DNA of 64,000 nucleotides from Saccharum officinarum (GCA_020631735.1 CM036199.1:22237553-22301552); one strand, 5' to 3'. Numbered from the stretch's first letter, positions 21,303 through 34,800 are shown. Numbers and translations: made by a program. The notes: generated from the letters alone by a model not told the origin.

Positions 21303-24300
21303 TCAATGCTGGCGATCACAAGCCTGACAGGCTCTGGCAGATTTGGGGTTTGCATATGTACACTGATCGCACGTCCAGATATTACTATCATCCACACCTC
21401 GGCTTGAGCCGCCAGATTTGGAACTGGTGCTTGATGCCCTGTTCTTGCCACTCTTACTTTTACCACCAAGGCTCTTGGAAGTTACACTTTTGCTGCATGT
21501 GCCATGGCTAGTGGAAGGACCTACATCATTTAATCCAGTTTCCAGAGCCCGGACGAGATTTTCAAAATAATTGCGAGTCACACTGTAAAATTAAAGAAAA
21601 TGTCAAATGGATATATATTTTTTAAAAAGGTCATCTTTTTGAAGCCTTAGAGGTGGTCAAGTCCTCACGGCAAAAAGAAAGCAAAGTAAAATCCACAGGG
21701 ATACAACATAGCAGTTATTTTGTAATTTTGTTCATGTCATCAAAGCAAGCATAGATGACATGGAAAGAAGTAACATGTACCTAGTTAATCCAGCCAACTT
21801 TGTACGGAAATCATTGAAGTCTTTCGAGGGACATTCTGCGTCAAGGTATATTTGAAGTTCTTTCTCTGCACATTGATGTAGCCGCTCCAAACCTGATTCT
21901 GCCTCACCTAGATAAAAGACACCAAGAGTAAGTCAGTTTAGTACATAGGTAGGGATGCAAGTCCTGTTTCTTTTGGGCAACTGGGTTGACCCAAAATTCA
22001 TTTGATTCAAAACAAGGGGAGTACGATAAAAAAGGGCCTGCAAACGGACCCACTTTTACCCATTGGTGCCATCACTTGCATCCTTAAACAAAGTCTATAC
22101 ATGTTTATTTATAAGAGCAAAACTGCAAACCTTGCAGATATTCAAAGAACTGTCTTTTGGCATGCTCATGCTCTGGCAGGTAAAATCCATAGGCATAAGT
22201 CCACTTCAATACCCTTCTGCATTCGACAATCTGTACATTGACATTAAACTGGTCAAGATAAAGCAACAAGACTTGTGATAAACTAAACTTGGCTAACGAA
22301 CAATAATGAAGTAATACCTGTAACCATGCCTCTATAATGAACTTCAGCTGTGACTCAGGTTGACTTTGTATGTCACTTAACTTTTCAAGCTGAAGAAAGA
22401 TATGGACAAGTCGGTGTTAGTATAAGTTCTGGATAGGTTAAAGAGATAGCTACACTATAAGGTTGTTTGAATAGAAAAACATTAAGGTTTTTAATGTTCC
22501 AATTGTATATGATTTTTGTTCAAGAAAAAAAAATGTATATGGTTTTATCAGGTTCATGTGAATGGGGGGAATAAGGAAAGAGGATAAACAATGGAAAGCA
22601 GCATATACCTTGTCATTCTGTAGGCTTTGAAGGTCCCCCAGTGCCTTTTGCCTCGACTGCGTCATGAACAAAACAGATGTTCAAGTAACTAGAAAAGGTG
22701 TTCTAGCACAAAGTAGCGATATGAAAACTGCAATATCAACCAACAGTCCAGCACCATGTTTTTTTTTTCATCCTAAAGGGTTTAGGCAGACAAGAACCAA
22801 AATCTCAAAAAACCATCTAAATGTGCAACTCAGATGACTTTTCTGTAAGGAAACTATTTAGCATCATTTTCTTTATTTCTCAACCAACAACATGAACATC
22901 TGACAGAAACCCTGGACAGTAGTAATTCCATCGAGCCAACAGTATGCTTGGCATGCATCAATTGTCACTCTGAACTCCATGCTAATGTAGATTTGAAGTT
23001 TCAGGTCACTTCTACCACATTCAATACTTACCGACTGATTGGCTGCCCATCGTTCATAATAATGTGTATATCTCTCAAGGGAGTTCTTTGCCATTTCTCT
23101 TCTCCTTTCAGATTCATCATACTGTAGCCACAACAAACCAAAACATAAATAAATTGAGAAAATCTAGTACATGACCCAAAATTTGCAGACCAGACAAAAT
23201 ATATTAGATTGGAAGCTCAGAATTCCTACCGCTCCTTCTTGCCTTGCTGACTCATAGCGATTACAAGCATAAAATCCACCAGTCCTCTCTCCATGCTCTG
23301 ACCATGGACCAAGACATAGCCTGTAGTATGATAGCACAACTATCATTTTTTTTTCATTTGCAAGCACTAATAAGAATAAAATGTATAAAGTAAGAATGCT
23401 TACCAGCAGAACTCAAATTTGCATGGTGGAGTGCATGTGATGTGCATGCATCCCTGATTTTTTTCAATAGGTCGCTTGCATTTGGGACAAGGCTTTGAAT
23501 TAGCCAGTATCCTGAAACCATGAATAAATAGTGTCAATGTCAGTATTGGACACTTTTTTCACTTTTTTTCTCAAACACACAGGAGATCTGTGCATCATTG
23601 CATTAAGAGAGAGAGAGAGGAAAGGCCACAATAGCTGTGTACAGTAACCTTACAGGACCTCAAACAACCACAACAGCGACCTCATGAACTCAATCACACT
23701 TTTTTCTCGATCACGCAAGAGAACTTGCGCGTCATTATATTAAGAAGAAAGGAGTCTAGCTGACTCGTACAACCCCTATAGGGGCAAAGAAGTTACAAAA
23801 AGGAATCGCCAACAAAACCTTAAACGCAACCAGCGACCACGAGCGAACGAAACCTTAATCGCACTTGAACTACCTGGGGTTGACAGAAAAGAAACTATAT
23901 TTCTCAGGCCATACAACCATATTTGTCACAGCACTAAATAAATGGTGAACTAATCATTATGCCAGTTAAAGAACACCAACTAAGCAACATTTTTTATGCA
24001 TGGATCAACATACATCTAAATGTTGGACATGAAACAGAAAATTCAATATAAGAAAAATAAAACAGGTGTAATAAAAGAATCCAAAGCCTGCAATTTAAAG
24101 ACCTGCTGGCACAAAACTACATGGGGCCGAGTTGTCTGCATGACATTCCTTTGGGGCCACACCTGCGGCAAGCAGGTGCTCAAGGAGGTATGCAAGGACA
24201 ATGAGTTAGCTAGTGGCTGAACTCAATGTAGGATATTTTGCGGGGTGGTTGGGCTAACCGAAGGGGGGCAGACTGGAGGGAAGAAAGGGGGGGGGGGGGG

Positions 24301-27300
24301 GGAGGGGGGATATTTAGTGTTTCTAGGACTATCCAAAGGAGAAACTCCAAACAGTCAGCATTATTAAAAAATCTTGTGTTTTATCCTTCTATATACCAGT
24401 TCATATTCTCTGACTCGGCACTGTTCTTGAGGATCCACTTGGAAACAGTGGCACAGTCTACTGGACGATGAGCTTCCTCGGTGCACTGAAAAAAAAGAGA
24501 ATAAAATATATGGTCTGCTGATTATGTAAAAATAAACTAATCAGTTTGAGCACTCACATTCCAACAAAACCCATATGAACAGTTGCAATTAACATCATAG
24601 CTGCCACTGCCCATGACAAATTCCACTGCATATTCACATCCAGGCGCAGGACACCATTTTGTCTGTTCCACACAGTCCAACTCAATTAACATGGATTTAA
24701 AACATGTCAAGTGAACTCAATGTTGGCTAAATATGGTAGTCAAACACAGTATCATATCTAACACTCAACATCATTTTAAGACTTTGAATTGACCTAGTAC
24801 AAAGAACCCGATTGCTGTGAGCAAAAGAGAACACAGTGGTCAATAATTCAAAATGCATGGAAAATGTTGACTTCCTTAATTTGAGAAAAGGGGAAGATGA
24901 AGACAGCAGTTCTCACAATTATTTACTCCAAAAAATAAATGAGCTCTATAGAATTGAGAAAATATAATTATCAACTGCACAGCTTTTTATTGTTCATGGT
25001 ATTGTCTACTGTGGTTGGTGCTAAAATCTATATGATATATCAATTCACCTTTCTATTATCTTCAATGTAAGATCTGCGAAGATATCGCCCATACTTTTCC
25101 TTATCCTCATCATCAGCCAGTGAATTTATCATATCTTGTCCAACAGCAGCAGCACAGGACGGATCAGGACACCTCAACATCAAGCATCCTGGACCATCAC
25201 TTATAGCAGTGCTAATGTAACCTGTCAATACATTACTAAAATGTTACTCAGTGACATAGTAAAATTCAAAGGTAGAGTTCTTTAGAGCAAGTTGCTTCCA
25301 TGAAATGACGAAGTAACAACACAAAGATGTCCAAAACTGAGACTTGTATAATAAATTGGTGCATGCAAAACCATTTATTATTAATACTCTCTTTTTTTGG
25401 TGGCTCTTTTTGGGTTTCATCTCTAGCCTAGGCTTCGCTGTTTGTTGTTTTTAAAATCCAAACTTCCTCTTCTGTGCTTCAAAAAATTCTTATCTGACAA
25501 TTCTTTACCCAGGTAGTCCATACCCAAACTGGATTACATCCACATGCGCTATGGGCATGTAAGGGTAAAGTGCAGGCATGCAACACATTAATAGGCAATG
25601 AAATAAACCTAACACCAAGGTCAGACAGTAGTATAAGGGATTAACCTCTCAGCTAGACAGAAAGCATATGACAGTGAAAATGGTTAAAGTACTGGAACCT
25701 AGTGAACTCAACAAATTTATTAAAACAACAGGTAATAACTTTGGGTGGTTTAATGAAGATGTAACTGAAGACAATAGCTTGATGTCACTTTCTTGTTTAA
25801 GCATGCTTTATAAGTAACTATGACATCAGTTATAAAGGTATTTGCAAAAGCGAAGCAGAAATGACAATGCCAACAAGAATTGTAGTAGCAGAACAAAATA
25901 TATGAACTAAATATGGAATCACTAACTATAATTAGTACCAGCCTAAATATAAGGCCGAAGGAGTGGTTGCTATGGACCTATGGCTTCATAGAATATGATG
26001 AAGAAGTGGAACTGATTTCATGGAAAATAGGAATCCAAGGCCCCTTCGTATGCAGATAAATATTTCAAGCCCCAATTGACAAACCTCTCCAACATGTACC
26101 GCAGAAAGGATGACCACATGCAGCAGCACTCATCGACCCACGAGGGCAACTTTCGAAACATATTCCACATGTTACCTATCATGATATAAACAGATGCGTA
26201 AGCACCAAGGATTTAAGCATTGAACTATTCAGGACTATTAAGGTTCCCAATCAACATTCAGTAGACACCAGTGGCAATAAGCAAGTTAAAGGGCAGATGC
26301 ACATGATGCATAACATGCACGAGACTCTGCTAATGCATGTGCTTCACAAACCTCCAACCACACAAGCATAGCAAACACTTTTTCCCAACAACAGGAGTTG
26401 GTAGTTATGCTTATGCATACTGACATAAATTGTTGCTAAATTTAATGATTGTCCACTAAAAAAATACACATGGATCAAATAATATGAGTGACTACAAGTC
26501 TACAAATGCAATACATGTGTCTGTATTTCATGAACTATAGTACTAATGTACTATAAATACAGACACTTTTTCTATCATCCAATACCCATCCTACAAGTGG
26601 GGGTGAGGATATTGAAAGAAACAAGTTTGAGGATAATAATACTGTATTCATCTCCAGCGGATCACCACAGCTTTTATTTAGTACTAGGATTATAGATTCA
26701 AATTAGGAGCTGGGATTCTATCTCTAGGACTAAATCTCTAACTACAATTTGATCTATCAGTAACTGCAGAAATATGAGGAGCAAATAATTAACCAACATT
26801 TCATAGGTAAAAGGTTAAAAAAAATTACAAAACTGTTAGTAATGAGCGCTCCCTTCCCATGAACACAACTAACACAAGAACACACACACAACACAATACA
26901 AACTTACAAAGACTACACAGGGAGTACATAGTACACCAAGATAAGCACCACTAGCTGCAAAGATATGAGAGATCATGCGGGCGAGCACACACAACACACA
27001 CAAAAGCCACCCGGAGGCCGAAGTGGTCCATTAATTCACAAGATATCTAGCTACATGCAAGCTATTAAACTAAATGTGAACTTATACACGATGCCTCAGT
27101 TCTGTAGATACACTAGTGTGCATGCTTGCAACAAGATTAAAACTAACAGCGCTAAGAATAACTATACTAATCAGAGAGAGCAAACATGCTTAGGCAACTG
27201 GAAGAACAAGTGCAACTAATGAAGCATGGGAATACTTCTCTGTCATTTGGCATTTCCATATGCTTCTCTGGTAAACCAACAACCTTCCGAACACGCTCTT

Positions 27301-29738
27301 CATCAGCAAACCATTCATCATGCACCTTACTAACACTCCTGTAGGGTGAACATTAGATAAGAAACTGAAATTAACAACACACAAAATGACAGATAAGCAC
27401 CATGTGCCCTGAACCGATACACAAAGAAACAATGAAGTCCCACATTTAGAAGCAATAACTGATTTTATACAAGTAGAGCGCAGTACTGTTAATGGGCTAC
27501 AGCTGTATGACTTAAGCAAATGAACATGAGCCTATAGCATAAGCTGTAGATAAACCCTCAAGCTTTACTTGCAACAGCTCCAATTTTGACCTATTGTCTA
27601 AAAATATTTAGCAAGGCAGCACAAGAAGCAAACTACAAGAGTAAGATTACAATCTTCTTGCAGGTGAGGACTATACCAGTTATAGTTGCGGAGAAGAACA
27701 CATGCTTCTGGTTTGGAAATTGAAAGAACAGTTGAAACCCTATTTATGTCATCCTCTTGGCGCCGCTTTATATCAACTTCACTCAATATACTGTAATTTT
27801 GCTGAGGCACAAATAAACAAACAAGTGTAAGAACAGCAGTCCATGAGGGTATATAGTTATTTCAGTTTCAGCATGTTTTATTTTCTTGAACACACAGGAG
27901 AGCTGGGCATTATTATATTAACAAGAAAAGCACGGCAGTTTCAGTATGTTCTCATAATTGCCAGGACAGAGTTAAACATTAATGGATAGCAGCTTCTTGA
28001 ACTACAATACTATTTTATTCCAAAGTGTTCTCCAAGTAAATTGAGATTGATAGAAGTGATAGTGTTGGGAAGGAGACATGGAAACGAGTAGTATAAGCCA
28101 TAGAAGCTAATCAAGTTTAGAATTCTGCCTGTTAAAAGAATCTTGATGACAATTAAACCCTCATCCTGACACAAAGAAGTAATAACTAAGTAACTCGATG
28201 TCTACCTCAAGCATTCAAGAATACCCTAACTATCACGTTTTTTTGGTTATCTGTAGCTAAGTAAATGAAAGTTCAGAACAGGACACAAATATGCAAGAAA
28301 CATGAACATTGTATATAAATGTAGCTGAACAAAATAAATACTTAGCTGCTGTGTCCACCCACATCCAGGCTAATTTGTAATTTACCATAAACGAACGTTG
28401 TCCAAATGAAGTTGCAAAGAACAAGGATGCTGGACCAGTACTGCTTGGATGTGGACATGGGTGTCATAAATTCAGCTTATGCTTGATTTGTGTCCGATTC
28501 AACAAGTTTTTGGACACAAGAATGGTACTTGGACACGGACACAAGTATAAGAATACGGCTTTGATTCAAGGATCCAGGCATCCAACTTCGCAGTTTTTTG
28601 GGGGCACTGGTCTATGAACAATCTCAAGATTGGACTCCCCGGTCCCAAATGCTATTCCATCTCAGCTGTGCCCCCGCCCCACACCCACCCACCCCATCCA
28701 ATTGATGATGTACCAACTACAAATAGCATGTACATGTATATATTAAGCAGAACAAGATGCAAACCTAAAACATAATGAAAACAAAGAAACAGATGAAGTG
28801 AGATTTACTGTGACATCATCGCTTTTATCTGTCCATTCATTTCAAAACTAGAAGGAACTGCACCTAATTCTGTTCTTTCTATTACAGCTGGTGATTAAAT
28901 TGAACTGCAATCTCCAGTTTACAAATGCTAGAAATTTAAACGAATTTGGGCACCAAAGTATGGCAAAAATTTCCCACTGTTCATATGTCATCCAAAAGTA
29001 CAAACATTCTCATGCACTACATGTCGCAGAGACGCAGACTGCATAGCATTGGCAGGTCGCATACCCCACATTTTGGCATTCATCAAGCAGGGTGGAACTT
29101 GCTTCTTTTATAGTGTCATGACTATCCACATGGCAAAGGATAAAGCTTAGCATTACTACTCCCTCCAAATTGACATTGTGCAATAGCAAATGTGGCTATC
29201 ATCATTTGTTCTACATAATTTTCATGGAAAGTATTTAAGTGTCTATCACAATGTGGCTGCCTAGTGCCTGACATGTATTGTATGCATCAACAGCATTCTC
29301 AGGAAATTTTATTCAGGTATGCCTTAACTAGCATTACCACCATATATATTTGTATAAAGGTAAATGCAAAGACCATTCTCTCCAGCCGGCAAGTCACGTC
29401 CCAGTCTGTGCTAATAAACTACAGAGGCAATATTCTACATGTGCAACACCTAATAGACGTCCAATCAATCACCGCCTAGATTCACAACCCTCCAGTTCCG
29501 GCATTCACCGTACGGAAGCAGATCCACTCTCACACACGCCACGCACCACCCACGGCCTGGAGAAGGAGATCACCTGCTGTCTGTGGGAGAGGAGCTCCGC
29601 GGAGTCGTCGGAGTCGTGGTCCGCGAAGTCGTAGTCGGCATCTCCGTCGTCGCTGGCGGCGAGACCGGCCTCCCCGCCGCTGTAGAAGTCGTCTTCGGCG
29701 GAGTCGTTCGCGTCGTGCATGTCGTCCTCGGATTCCAT
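21303..29738 (-). CDS. ARI8-like: ARIADNE-type RBR E3 ubiquitin-protein ligase, 15 coding exons, intact
   Basis: Coding exons on the - strand are 29738-29574, 27801-27677, 27338-27236, 26175-26085, 25221-25049, 24662-24558, 24485-24397, 23511-23404, 23320-23230, 23121-23032, 22656-22609, 22389-22318, 22230-22131, 21907-21781 and 21582-21303. All junctions are GT-AG, phases agree and the sum is 1,767 nt, 588 aa plus stop. An acidic N-terminus (1-55) is followed by RING1 (Cys134-Cys184), IBR (Cys223-Cys265) and RING2 (Cys292 onward). The probable catalytic Cys is Cys310 in GCMHITC, by analogy with human ARIH1. Then comes the Ariadne helical region (about 345-515), a Ser/Lys/Gly-rich linker and a RanBP2-type zinc finger (565-586, Cys567/570/581/584). 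RBR ligases take ubiquitin from an E2 onto the RING2 Cys and then pass it to the substrate. Domain layout fits plant ARI7/ARI8; the exact orthologue is not fixed. Confidence 0.95.
23563..23620 (-). repeat. LINE/SINE-tail-like fragment in an ARIADNE intron
   Basis: T-run followed by CTCAAACACACAGGAGATC and GCATCATTGCATTAAGA. Similar words occur at 23699 and 27881. On the - strand this reads as a 3' end followed by a short A-tail, as in many grass non-LTR retroelement copies. Confidence 0.4.
23699..23860 (-). repeat. LINE/SINE-tail-like fragment in an ARIADNE intron
   Basis: TTTTTTCTCGATCACGCAAG then GCGTCATTATATTAAGAAG, followed by about 110 bp of unique-looking sequence ending in AACGAAACCTTAATCGCAC. 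The flanks AATCACAC and AATCGCAC could be an imperfect target duplication. Family assignment is from memory of a common grass repeat. Confidence 0.45.
24287..24310. repeat. Poly-G tract in an intron
   Basis: An almost uninterrupted run of G broken by two A residues, inside the intron between the eighth and seventh coding exons of the ARIADNE gene. It could fold into G-quadruplexes on the non-template strand, and such runs are prone to length errors in sequencing. Confidence 0.8.
27881..27930 (-). repeat. LINE/SINE-tail-like fragment in ARIADNE intron 1
   Basis: TTTTCTTGAACACACAGGAG then GGGCATTATTATATTAACAAG, the third copy in this gene of the motif seen at 23563 and 23699. Confidence 0.4.
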
Positions 29739-30015
29739 TCCTGCGCCGCCCCCGCCGCTCGCCGCCGCGCGCCGGAACCCCAGGAGCAGCGCGGATCGGG
29801 CGGATCGGAGCGGCGCCCACCACGAGGAGGTAGCAATCGGGATAGGGTGGCGAGGCGCCCGCGCGGATTGGAGGGTGGTGGATGTGGAGGCGGAGGCGGA
29901 GGGAGGAGGGTAGGGGTGTGTGGAGGAAGGATTGGAATCGGGGAATGGGAAGGAAGGGAGAAATGGATGGGCTGGGTTGGATTCGCTCGCTTGGTTGCAG
30001 AGGGACCTTTCTTAC
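29739..30015 (-). promoter_or_regulatory. GC-rich 5' UTR and proximal promoter of the ARIADNE gene
   Basis: On the - strand this is a C-rich leader upstream of the ATG at 29738, with CGCC/CCGCC runs typical of grass 5' UTRs. No clear TATA box was seen. The fold-back element begins at 30016, so less than 280 bp of ordinary promoter and leader lies next to the gene. Frames on the opposite strand here are GC shadows. Confidence 0.5.
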
Positions 30016-30683
30016 GAGTCTTTTGCGTGTATGTCATTACGAAAGTTTGCAAATTTTTTTTTTTTTCTGTCTCACTGAAAAAGTTCGGTGAACTTCAGCG
30101 TCATTGCTTAAACTTTTTTTTGACTTTCATGCCACTACCGTCATATTAAACTCTAACGGTGTCAAAGTACAGATGTAAAAAGTCGAAAATACCCTTAGGT
30201 CATTATATGTTATTAATTTTTTAGCATCTTAACGACTTCAAATGAAAAAACTCAAAACTAGAAAGTTATAGATCTCGTCGAGGTCTACAATTTTCATATA
30301 AAAATTATCTTCATTTAATTCTACAAAAAAAAGATATAATTTGATATGATTAATATGTCTTAAAAAATAATACATATTTTTTGCGAAATTAAATAAAGAT
30401 AATTTTTATATGAAAATTATAGATCTCGACGAGACCTACAACTTTCTAGTTTTGAGTTTTTTTATTTGAAGTCGTTAAGATGCTAAAAAAATTAATAACA
30501 TATTTAAACCTAAGGGTATTTTTGATTTTTTATACCTGCAGTTTGACACCGTTAGAGCCCAGTCTAACGGTAGTGGCATGGAGGGCAAAAAAGTTTAGAG
30601 CAGTGGCGCTGAAGTCCACCAAACTTTTTCAGTGGCATAGAAGGAATTACGAACTTTTATAATGGCATACACGGAAAATACTC
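30016..30683. mobile_element. Fold-back Mutator-like MITE, about 668 bp
   Basis: The left end GAGTCTTTTGCGTGTATG pairs with the right end (reverse complement GAGTATTTTCCGTGTATG), and the complementarity continues inward almost to the centre near 30350. For example TATGTTATTAATTTTTTAGC near 30206 pairs with its complement near 30480. Outside the ends TTTCTTAC occurs at 30008-30015 and at 30685-30692, an 8-bp perfect match; a ninth base (30007 against 30684) differs. A 9-bp duplication and very long terminal inverted repeats point to a Mutator-type fold-back element; 8 bp would also allow hAT. It has no coding capacity. Confidence 0.85.
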
Positions 30684-31064
30684 TTTTCTTACATCTTTTT
30701 CTTCTTACCTCTGTTTTTAGTCGTGTCTATTTTCTCCCTCCATTAGCCTATCCACACTCATGGACTTCTATATTCATCCTCTATACATGTTAGTCATCAA
30801 GATTCTTTCCTCTATATCTAATTCTTTCGCACTCATTCTTCCTCTATATCATCCTCTATCCACTATAGAGTCCACTTATCACTTATCTAAATATATCCAT
30901 ATGAGATCTAGTTTGAAGAATTTATTATCACGAATTTAATGGTGCAATCGGAATTTAATTTTGTTAATTGGTTTGTGATTTATAGCATTTTTTAGTTAGT
31001 AGCAGCAGTGGGGCCCACGTCACATGCATTCTCCCTCCTTTCTCGTGCTGCAGCAGCAGCTGGG
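30684..31064. other. Spacer between the MULE-like and hAT-like elements
   Basis: AT-rich, pyrimidine-rich sequence with no frame of note. It starts with the right copy of the MITE target duplication and ends at the hAT target duplication. Confidence 0.4.
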
Positions 31065-31072
31065 CTCACGCA

Positions 31073-31580
31073 TAGGGATGGCAGCGGATCGGGTTCGGGT
31101 CGGATACCCGCGGGATTCGGGTCCTGCGGTTTCAGATTTGGGGATGATTTTTCACCCACGGTTTTCGGTTTCGGTTTCGGGTTTGGTATCAGATTCGGTT
31201 TCGGATTTGGTTTTTCACCCGTGGATATCCAATGGATATCCGAAATAAATCATTTGGAATTAAAACTCATGTTTTATAATATGCTAATAATAACTTGTTT
31301 ACTTAGATTATTAAATCTATTCAAAATTGACTCATGAAAATATTTATTATTTATTGCCTCTTATTTATACATGTGAATATATGTATATTTATCCGCGGGT
31401 TTCGGGTATCCATTCGGGTTTCGGGTATCCGTTCGGATTTCGGGTATCCGCGGGTTTTGTTTTGGTGATGGATTTCCACTCGAATCGGTTTTCGGTTCGG
31501 GTTCGGGTTTCGATTTTCGGATTTCGGTTTTGGGTGCACGGAGACTCCACCCGATCCGAACCGACCCGTTGCCATCCTTA
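31073..31580. mobile_element. hAT-type non-autonomous element (508 bp) with perfect 8-bp TSD
   Basis: Begins TAGGGATGGCAGCGG and ends with the complement of TAAGGATGGCAACGG. The 8-bp word CTCACGCA flanks it at 31065-31072 and 31581-31588, the target duplication size of hAT elements. The inside is full of GGGTTTCGGGT / CGGGTATCC words in both orientations and an AT-rich centre. It has no transposase. Confidence 0.9.
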
Positions 31581-31592
31581 CTCACGCACAAG

Positions 31593-31767
31593 TAGAGATG
31601 GCAACGGGTACCCGAAACCCGAGTACCCGACGGGTATTACCCGATAAAGAGGCGGGTATGGAATGAATTTTCTACCTGTAGGTACGTTATTGGGCAAAAT
31701 CCTATACCCATCGGGTATGGCGGGTACGGGTGTGGGTGTATACTACCCATACCCGATACCCGCGGGT
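31593..31767. mobile_element. Second hAT-type element, truncated by the assembly gap
   Basis: Starts TAGAGATGGCAACGGGTACC only 12 bp after the end of the first element, with the same GGGTACCCG-rich interior, and runs into the N block. The other end and the target duplication are not visible. Confidence 0.65.
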
Positions 31768-31867
31768 NNNNNNNNNNNNNNNNNNNNNNNNNNNNNNNNN
31801 NNNNNNNNNNNNNNNNNNNNNNNNNNNNNNNNNNNNNNNNNNNNNNNNNNNNNNNNNNNNNNNNNNN
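31768..31867. other. Assembly gap (100 N)
   Basis: Exactly 100 N. On its right side the sequence starts inside the integrase of a gypsy element, so the missing part should contain at least the rest of integrase, the 3' LTR and the end of the second hAT element. Confidence 0.99.
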
Positions 31868-34800
31868 ATATCTCTTGGTAACTATTATTGTACGAGAATT
31901 TCGCTAGAGGTAACCATTTTTTCCAAGAACCTTGGATGAAATGACACATGCCCGCAACAGATCTTCCAAGATTTGGTTAACCCGTTCCGTCTGTCCTGAT
32001 GTCTGGGGGTGATAAGCAGAGCTTCTCACTAACTTGGTTCCCAGAAGGTGATGCAAGTGCTCCCAAAAGCGAGCAGTGAACTGGGGACCACGGTCAGATA
32101 TGATAGTACGAGGTATCCCATGGAGCCGACTATCTGATTGAAGTACAACTCAGCATAGTCAGTGGGACGATAGTCCACTCTAACTGGAATGAAGTGAGCT
32201 GATTTGTCAAACGATCCACAATTACCCATATGGAGTTATGATTTTTTGACAGTAGGAGGAAGACCGACAATGAAATCCATACTTATCTCTTCCATTTCCA
32301 ACCTGGGATAGAAAGTGGTTGAAGCAACCCAGCTTTCATGTGCACAGCTTTAACTCTACAGCAGGTGTCACACCTGGCCACATATGCAGCTATTTCTTTC
32401 CGCATCTTGGTCCACAATAGTACGGCTTCAAATCATAATACATCTTATTGCTACAGGATGGATGGACAACTTAGAGGAGTGTGCTTCAGACATAATATCA
32501 TTTCTAAGCTCTCGGTCCTTAGGCACAACTAACCTATCCTTGAACATAGTACACCCTCTTCATCTACCTGAATTGTGTAGTTTCTTGCTCTTTCATCTTG
32601 CGTTTTATGTGGAATACACCAGGATCAGTCTTTTGGAGCTCAATAATTCTGCTTTTGAGAGTACAACTGACAGTGATGTTGTACAAGACTGCTGGATGTA
32701 GAAGGCGAGATCGATGAAATCAGTTTCAACTAGGGAATGGCAATGAGACTTACGGCTTAAAGCATCCGCAACTACATTTGCCTGCCAGGATGATAGTGCA
32801 CTTGAAGGTTATAATCCTTAATCAACTCGAGCCATCTTCTTTGACGCATATTTAACTCGGGTTGGGTGAAGATGTATTTGAGGCTTTTGTGGTCTGTGTA
32901 GATATTGCAAACATTGCCCAACAGGTAGTGCCGCCAGGCTTTCAAAGCATGAACAACTGCGGCGAGTTCTAAGTCATGCGTTGGATAATTCGCCTCATGC
33001 TTCCGAAGTTGTCGAGAGGTATATGCAATTACTCGCCTTCCTGCATCAGAACACCTCCAAACTATGCCTGAGGCATCACAATAAACATCAAATGGTTTCT
33101 CGATATCCGGTTGTGCCAAAACGGAGCTGAGGTTAGGAGGGTTCGCAGTTGGTGAAAAGCCGCATCACACTCAGGAGTCCAGACAAACCTGGTGTCTTTT
33201 TGCAGCAACCGAGTCATTGGCTTGGCTATTTTGGAGAAATCCGGGATGAAGCGACGATAATAGCCAGCCAAACCAAGAAAACTCCGAACCTCGTGAACCG
33301 AGATAGGAGCCTTCCAGTTCAGTACTTCTGTACTTTGGCGGGGTCCACCATAATTCCTCCATCGGACAACACATGCCCAGGAAAGGTACTTCTCGAAGCC
33401 AGAATTCGCACTTACTGAACTTTGCATATAGTTGATGTTCACGCAGTCTTGTGAGGACCATACGCAGATGTTCAGCGTGATCTTCCTCATTTACAGAATA
33501 TATCAGGATGTCATCAATAAATACCACCACAACTTGTCCAATTCGGGCATAAACACCGAATTCATCAAGTACATGAAGTGTGCGGGGGCATTTGTCAATC
33601 CGAAAGACATAACAAGATACTCATAAAGACCGTATCTGGTAGAAAAGGCTGTCTTTGGAACATCTTCTGGCGGATTTTAATTTGATGGTAGCCAGATCTT
33701 AGATCGATCTTGGAGAAAACTTTAGCTTTAGACAACTGATCGAACAAGATGTCGATACGTGGTAGAGGGTATTTATTTTTGACAGTGACTGCATTGAGAG
33801 GTCTATAATCTACGCACATTCGCAATGACTGATCCTTCTTCTTTACAAAGATAGCAGGACATCCCACGGCGACGAACTAGGACGAATCAACCCTTCTTCA
33901 AAAGTTCGTTCAATTGCACCTTAAGTTCAGCTAACTCATTCGGAGGCATCCTATAAGGTCTCCTAGAGATGGAGCCGTGCCAGGCAACAACTCGATTTTA
34001 AATTCCACATCCCGATCCGGAGGGAGCCCGGCAAATCATCGGGAAAAACGTCCGGAAACTCATTTACTACTGGAATTTCGGCCAACGCTTTGCTTGCACA
34101 GCATGAATTTCCCCAGACAAATCAACTTTTCTGGGAAGTTGTACCAGAAAACCCTTTTGATCTGTAGGGTCTCTGAGCATAACTACCCGAGTGGATGTAT
34201 CAATGAGTACCCATTCTGACTCATCCAATTCATGCCAAATAACATCTATGCTAAGCCCGGCAAACCACTAAGGCAAGCGAGTACTTTCGCCCTTCTATCT
34301 CAAGCTCAAGATTCCCCTACTTTATTTGTGGAAATATTCCACTTGCTGCGCTAATACAATAACCCCACCTTCAACAGTATGCAATTTGTGTGCAAACTCT
34401 GATGCAAACTTAGGACTGATAAAGGAATGCGAAGCACCTGAATCAAAAAGTACCACTGCAGGATGTTGGTCAACTAGGAACTTACCAGCAGTGACAACCT
34501 CACCAGATGGGATTTCCTCAATACTGTTATAATGAGCGTGCCCTTGACGGCCACCTTGGTTGACATTCTTCTTAGGGTAAGGACAGTTCTGGACCAATGG
34601 CCTGGCTTGTTGCAGTTCCAGCAAGGCATGTTGCTAGGAGGGACACTGGAGCTGCCTTGGCCGAATTACTCTTTGGCAGAGCCACTGTATATGCTTGCGA
34701 AACCCAGTCTTCACTGGCGCCTTCTTTTGCGGAGGACGGAACTTAGCATTTGTGGCAGGAGGGCGAGGAGGAGCCCTCGGGGCAGCTGGAGCTCGAGACT

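Noticed and set aside
29583..30149. A 188-codon + strand frame over the first ARIADNE exon
   Set aside because: It is antisense to a real exon and its leader and continues into the fold-back element.
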